This document shows, piece after piece, positions 60,954 through 64,000 of a DNA stretch of 64,000 nucleotides (position 1 is the stretch's first letter; every line of letters begins with the position of its first letter). A model generated the notes under the pieces. That model had not been told where the DNA came from, ran no database searches, and saw only the letters and a program-made list of their open reading frames with translations. This DNA is from Bacteroidota bacterium (GTDB taxonomy: Bacteria; Bacteroidota; Bacteroidia; Flavobacteriales; Flavobacteriaceae): assembly GCA_027621505.1 (NCBI GenBank), contig JAQCBK010000002.1:1-64000 (forward strand), given 5' to 3'. A program made the position numbers and the translations under genes.

Positions 60954-62588
60954 ATGAACAAAAAGATTTTGTTGCTATGGGCTTGTCTTTTCTCCACCCC
61001 CCTCCTCTTTGCCCAATTGGATTTCGACTTGAGGGTGGCGGTGGACACCACCAAAATGCGGATCGGTGAGAAAATAGAATATACCCTTCAACTCAAGGCC
61101 GATTCAACTGCACAAGTCACTTTTTCCGAACAACCGTTTTTTGCCCCTTTTGAGATTTTGGAGGAAAGTCCTATCGATACCCTCAGAGCCCAAAGCCATT
61201 ATTTGTTTACCAAAAAGTATGCCCTGATCCAGTTCGACTCTGGAGCCTACTGGTTGCCTCCCCAAAAAGTAATGGTCAATGGCTTTTCCAAAATTTCAGA
61301 TTCCCTTTTGATTCAAGTAGCTACCGTCCCAGTAGATACCCTCAAACAAAAACTCTTTGATATCAAGCCTGTTGCTGAAGTAGTGCAAAACTTCGATAAC
61401 CTCAAAAGAAGTTTAATCTTCGGCACATTGGCCGTGCTGTTGGTCGTAGGGCTGATTTATGCTTTTTTCTTTGCCAAAAAAAGAATGGAAGAACGCCAAA
61501 AAAAACTCCCCCCTTTTGAGCGTGCCATCGAGGAATTAAAGGCTTTGGAAACCATTACCCCAACAGTCCAAGAGGAGTTCAAACAATACTATTCTCGATT
61601 GACCGATGTGGTGCGGCGTTATTTGGAAGAAGAGGCGAAAATATCAGCTTTGGAAAGTACCACCGATGAACTGTTATTGAAATTAGAGGCCCTCAAACAA
61701 ACGGGTAAGTTGGAATTGGGGCGGGAAACCATAAAGAATCTCAAATCAGTTTTACAAACGGCCGACTTGGTAAAGTTTGCCCGATCTATTCCCGAGTTGG
61801 GGACGACTTCCCAAGATAGGGTATTGGTTGAAGAGGTGGTCATTGAAACCAAAGAAGCCCTGCCAGAACCCACCCCCGAGGAGATCAAAGAGCGGGAGGA
61901 GTACCGCCAATTGCTTGCCAAAAAGAGAAGAAAAAAACAATTACAATGGAGCTTGGCATCTCTAGGGATCTTGACCCTTCTCAGTATAAGCATTGCCATT
62001 TTACGCTACGGCTATTATCCCGTTCAAGACACTTTATTGGGTTACCCCTCCATCAAACTAAAAAATGGAACTTGGGTGAACAGTCAATACGGAACACCAC
62101 CGGTTAAAATCAGTACTCCAGAAGTCTTAAGAAGGGTGAAATCTGAAAAAGGAGGTGCCTTGCGCTTTTCCTCTGGTAACTACGATGCACCGTTTTATAT
62201 TGATTTGGTTTTTACCCAAAAGCCTCCGAAGCAAGAAGGAGAAAAGGCCCCCTCCAAAGAGGAACAGGAAGCACAACAAAAACAAAAAATTCAAGAACTC
62301 GTTAATGAGATCATTAACGATTTTCAGTCCCGAGGGGCCGTCAATATCTTGATCAAGGAGGAGGAAATTACCACCCTTTCGGGCTTGCCTGCCCTTAAGA
62401 TTTTCGGAACGCTCGATTATCCCAAAAAAGGAAAAGACAAAAGGGTGCGTTGCAATTACATAGCGCATGTATTTGATTTTGAACAGGGAGGCATCCATCT
62501 TACCTTACTCTACGAAAAAGAGGATCGATATGGGGGGGAAATTGAAAAAAGGGTGATCGATAGCTTTGAACTGATAAAAGAATTGTAG
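60954..62588 (+). CDS. BatD-like membrane protein with extra C-terminal domain
   Basis: A 544-residue envelope protein. It has a signal peptide ending LLFAQ (21) and a periplasmic beta domain (22-150). A transmembrane helix lies at about 154-173. A cytosolic helical part follows with YYSRLTDVVRRYLEEE (212-227), like DUF4381-type regions of aerotolerance operons. A second transmembrane helix lies at about 332-350. A second domain (350-544) includes a Lys/Glu/Gln-rich stretch and ends in LTLLYEKEDRYGG. The last domain is additional to what I know of BatD-type proteins. The start codon abuts the DUF58 stop. Confidence 0.75.
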   Translation: MNKKILLLWACLFSTPLLFAQLDFDLRVAVDTTKMRIGEKIEYTLQLKADSTAQVTFSEQPFFAPFEILEESPIDTLRAQSHYLFTKKYALIQFDSGAYWLPPQKVMVNGFSKISDSLLIQVATVPVDTLKQKLFDIKPVAEVVQNFDNLKRSLIFGTLAVLLVVGLIYAFFFAKKRMEERQKKLPPFERAIEELKALETITPTVQEEFKQYYSRLTDVVRRYLEEEAKISALESTTDELLLKLEALKQTGKLELGRETIKNLKSVLQTADLVKFARSIPELGTTSQDRVLVEEVVIETKEALPEPTPEEIKEREEYRQLLAKKRRKKQLQWSLASLGILTLLSISIAILRYGYYPVQDTLLGYPSIKLKNGTWVNSQYGTPPVKISTPEVLRRVKSEKGGALRFSSGNYDAPFYIDLVFTQKPPKQEGEKAPSKEEQEAQQKQKIQELVNEIINDFQSRGAVNILIKEEEITTLSGLPALKIFGTLDYPKKGKDKRVRCNYIAHVFDFEQGGIHLTLLYEKEDRYGGEIEKRVIDSFELIKEL

Positions 62589-62591
62589 ACC

Positions 62592-63596
62592 ATGTTTGAG
62601 GGCATTTATTTTGCAAATCCGGATTATTTGTGGTTGTTCATCAGCCTTCCCATTTTGGTGGGTTGGTATGTGATGACCAGAAGAAAAACCCAGCCGGTAT
62701 TGAAAATCTCTTCCCTTAAAGGTTTTCAGGCCAATTCTGGTTTTCTGAGCCGATTGCAACCCTTGTTGTTTGTGATGCGAATGCTATCCTTGGCCCTGGT
62801 CATCTTGGCTTTGGCTCGGCCTCAAACCATGGACGTTTCTACCCGTACCAAAACCAACAAGGGAATTGACATCATCATGGCCATTGATATCTCGTCTAGT
62901 ATGTTGGCAGAAGATCTCAAACCCAACCGCTTGAGCGCGTTGAAACGTGTAGCAGCTTCTTTTATTGACGATCGGGTGAGTGATCGGATCGGCTTGGTCA
63001 TCTATGCTGGAGAGAGTTACACCAAGACGCCCATTACCAGTGATCGTGCCATCGTTAAAAATGCATTGGGAGGAATCCAATTTGAGGGATTGATCGAAGA
63101 CGGAACTGCTATCGGCATGGGATTGGCCACTGCTGTCAATCGTTTAAAAGACAGCCGTGCCAAAAGCAAGGTCATCATATTGCTCACCGATGGAGTGAAC
63201 AACTCTGGTTTTATCGACCCAAAAATTGCGAGTGAGTTGGCCGTGGAATACGAAATCAAAACCTATACCATTGGCTTGGGGAGTAACGGCACCGCAAGGG
63301 CACCCGTGGGGCTGTTGCCCAATGGTAAATTTCAGTATGGGATGACCAAGGTGGAAATTGATGAGGAATTACTCCAAACCATTGCCAAAAATACCGGGGG
63401 ATTGTATTTCCGAGCCACCGATAACAAAAAGTTGGAGGAGATTTATGATGAAATCAATAAGCTGGAAAAGACCGAGATTGAGGAGTTTAAGTATTACAAT
63501 TACCAGGAAAAATTCAGGCCATTGATTCTGTTGGCATTGACTTTGCTGTTTATAGAATGGCTGTTGAGAAACACCCTTTTTAGAAGTTTTATTTGA
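62592..63596 (+). CDS. batA: VWA domain membrane protein BatA
   Basis: A 334-residue protein with two N-terminal membrane segments (about 10-26 and 55-75). A periplasmic or cytosolic VWA domain follows, with MIDAS motif DISSSM (about 97-102), LTDGVNNSG and a final membrane anchor (ILLALTLLFIEWLL). In Bacteroides the Bat operon affects aerotolerance. Here it is the fourth gene after moxR, 3 bases after the BatD-like gene and 1 base before batB. Confidence 0.92.
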   Translation: MFEGIYFANPDYLWLFISLPILVGWYVMTRRKTQPVLKISSLKGFQANSGFLSRLQPLLFVMRMLSLALVILALARPQTMDVSTRTKTNKGIDIIMAIDISSSMLAEDLKPNRLSALKRVAASFIDDRVSDRIGLVIYAGESYTKTPITSDRAIVKNALGGIQFEGLIEDGTAIGMGLATAVNRLKDSRAKSKVIILLTDGVNNSGFIDPKIASELAVEYEIKTYTIGLGSNGTARAPVGLLPNGKFQYGMTKVEIDEELLQTIAKNTGGLYFRATDNKKLEEIYDEINKLEKTEIEEFKYYNYQEKFRPLILLALTLLFIEWLLRNTLFRSFI

Positions 63597-63597
63597 T

Positions 63598-64000
63598 ATG
63601 TATCAGTTAGACGCACCATTTTATTTTTATCTGTTGGGAATCGTCCCCCTCTTTTGGGGGGCATACCTTTTGGTAGCAAGGTGGAAGCGACTTACTCAAA
63701 AACAATTTGCCCAGGTGGGCTTGATGGAAAAACTAAGTCCCAACCGGTCAAGGTTTAAACCGGCTTTTAAACTGATCCTTTTAAGTCTTGGATTTGCCTT
63801 ATTGATTTTGGGCTTGGTCAATCCAAAAATTGGAACCCAATTGGAAACAGTAAAACGAGAGGGCGTGGACATTGTTTTTGCCATTGACGTATCCAAAAGC
63901 ATGCTGGCAGAGGACATCGCTCCCAATCGATTGGAAAAGTCCAAGCGTTTGGTCTCGGCCATCATCAATCAATTGGCGAGTGACCGTATTGGCATTATCG
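63598..64000 (+). CDS. batB: VWA domain membrane protein BatB, truncated by the window end
   Basis: Only the first 134 codons are in the window. They show two membrane segments (about 9-25 and 58-75) and the start of a VWA domain with the MIDAS motif DVSKSMLAED. This parallels BatA next to it and fits BatB. The remainder, including any TPR region, lies beyond 64000. Confidence 0.88.
   Translation, partial: MYQLDAPFYFYLLGIVPLFWGAYLLVARWKRLTQKQFAQVGLMEKLSPNRSRFKPAFKLILLSLGFALLILGLVNPKIGTQLETVKREGVDIVFAIDVSKSMLAEDIAPNRLEKSKRLVSAIINQLASDRIGII

Noticed and set aside
1..64000. Search for CRISPR arrays, tRNA or rRNA genes, transposases and phage integrases
   Set aside because: No direct-repeat array, cloverleaf, rRNA core sequence or recombinase motif was recognised on either strand by reading alone.

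Overview
The window is ordinary chromosomal DNA from a member of the Bacteroidota, most probably a Flavobacteriaceae-like marine bacterium. Three signs point there. Promoters carry the Bacteroidota consensus TAnnTTTG, often with TTG about 18-21 bases upstream. Families typical of the phylum are present: a SUF operon with DUF2480, DUF3127, GIN-domain remains, a Bacteroidota tail-fibre-like protein, the MoxR/DUF58/Bat aerotolerance operon and CrtY lycopene cyclase. Shine-Dalgarno sequences are mostly absent. Genes are densely packed. Seven convergent pairs overlap at their stop codons. I see no rRNA, tRNA, CRISPR array, intact insertion sequence, integrase or prophage.

Layout. 1-3.5 kb: adenosylhomocysteinase, a 4'-phosphopantetheinyl transferase, then a small thiamine-binding protein, a PnuC-type transporter and a NadR-like P-loop kinase. 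3.45-5.8 kb: a promoter, a clear TPP riboswitch and the TonB-dependent receptor it controls. 5.8-10.2 kb: two small envelope proteins, greA, a HIT protein, an orphan histidine kinase, DUF3127 and tag. 10.2-13.0 kb: the ribosomal operon rplM-rpsI-rpsB-tsf (reverse) with a terminator. 13.1-20 kb: patatin, polA, tadA, a cold-shock gene and aspS. 20-26.6 kb: a TetR-controlled RND efflux operon. 26.7-33.4 kb: polyprenyl synthase, lycopene cyclase, ZIP transporter, thiL and two beta-propeller lipoproteins. 33.5-41.2 kb: a complete SUF operon (IscA-like, B, C, D, S, E, DUF59, DUF2480) and a glycosyltransferase. 41.2-46.5 kb (reverse): Gfo/Idh/MocA oxidoreductase, sugar isomerase-like protein, DUF1080 hydrolase, yicC, gmk, nadD and a cupin. 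46.7-49.5 kb: a GMC dehydrogenase with its small subunit and a cytochrome c. 49.6-58.8 kb: a mixed accessory stretch with a transporter, an ArsC-like protein, a chimeric tail-fibre/HicB protein, a cystathionine synthase/lyase, lpxH, hflX, a thioredoxin-like protein, two truncated genes joined back to back, an AlbA_2 protein and an SDR enzyme. 59.0-64 kb: moxR, DUF58, a BatD-like gene, batA and a batB cut by the window end.

How genes work together. Imported thiamine would enter by the receptor and PnuT-like permease. It may be phosphorylated by the kinase next to them, and ThiL (30 kb) would make thiamine diphosphate; the kinase step is my inference. The block at 43.6-49.5 kb fits an oxidise-then-cleave route through 3-keto sugars. 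The SUF block is self-contained.

I did not find a clearly new multi-gene system. The items most worth a second look are the exported tail-fibre/HicB-like chimera (51107-51847), PolA with Lys in place of the Exo I glutamate (15972-15974), DUF2480 carrying a SufE-like cysteine motif, the candidate thiamine kinase, the junction of two truncated genes near 56142, and a GC-rich structured intergenic element at 51874-51936.
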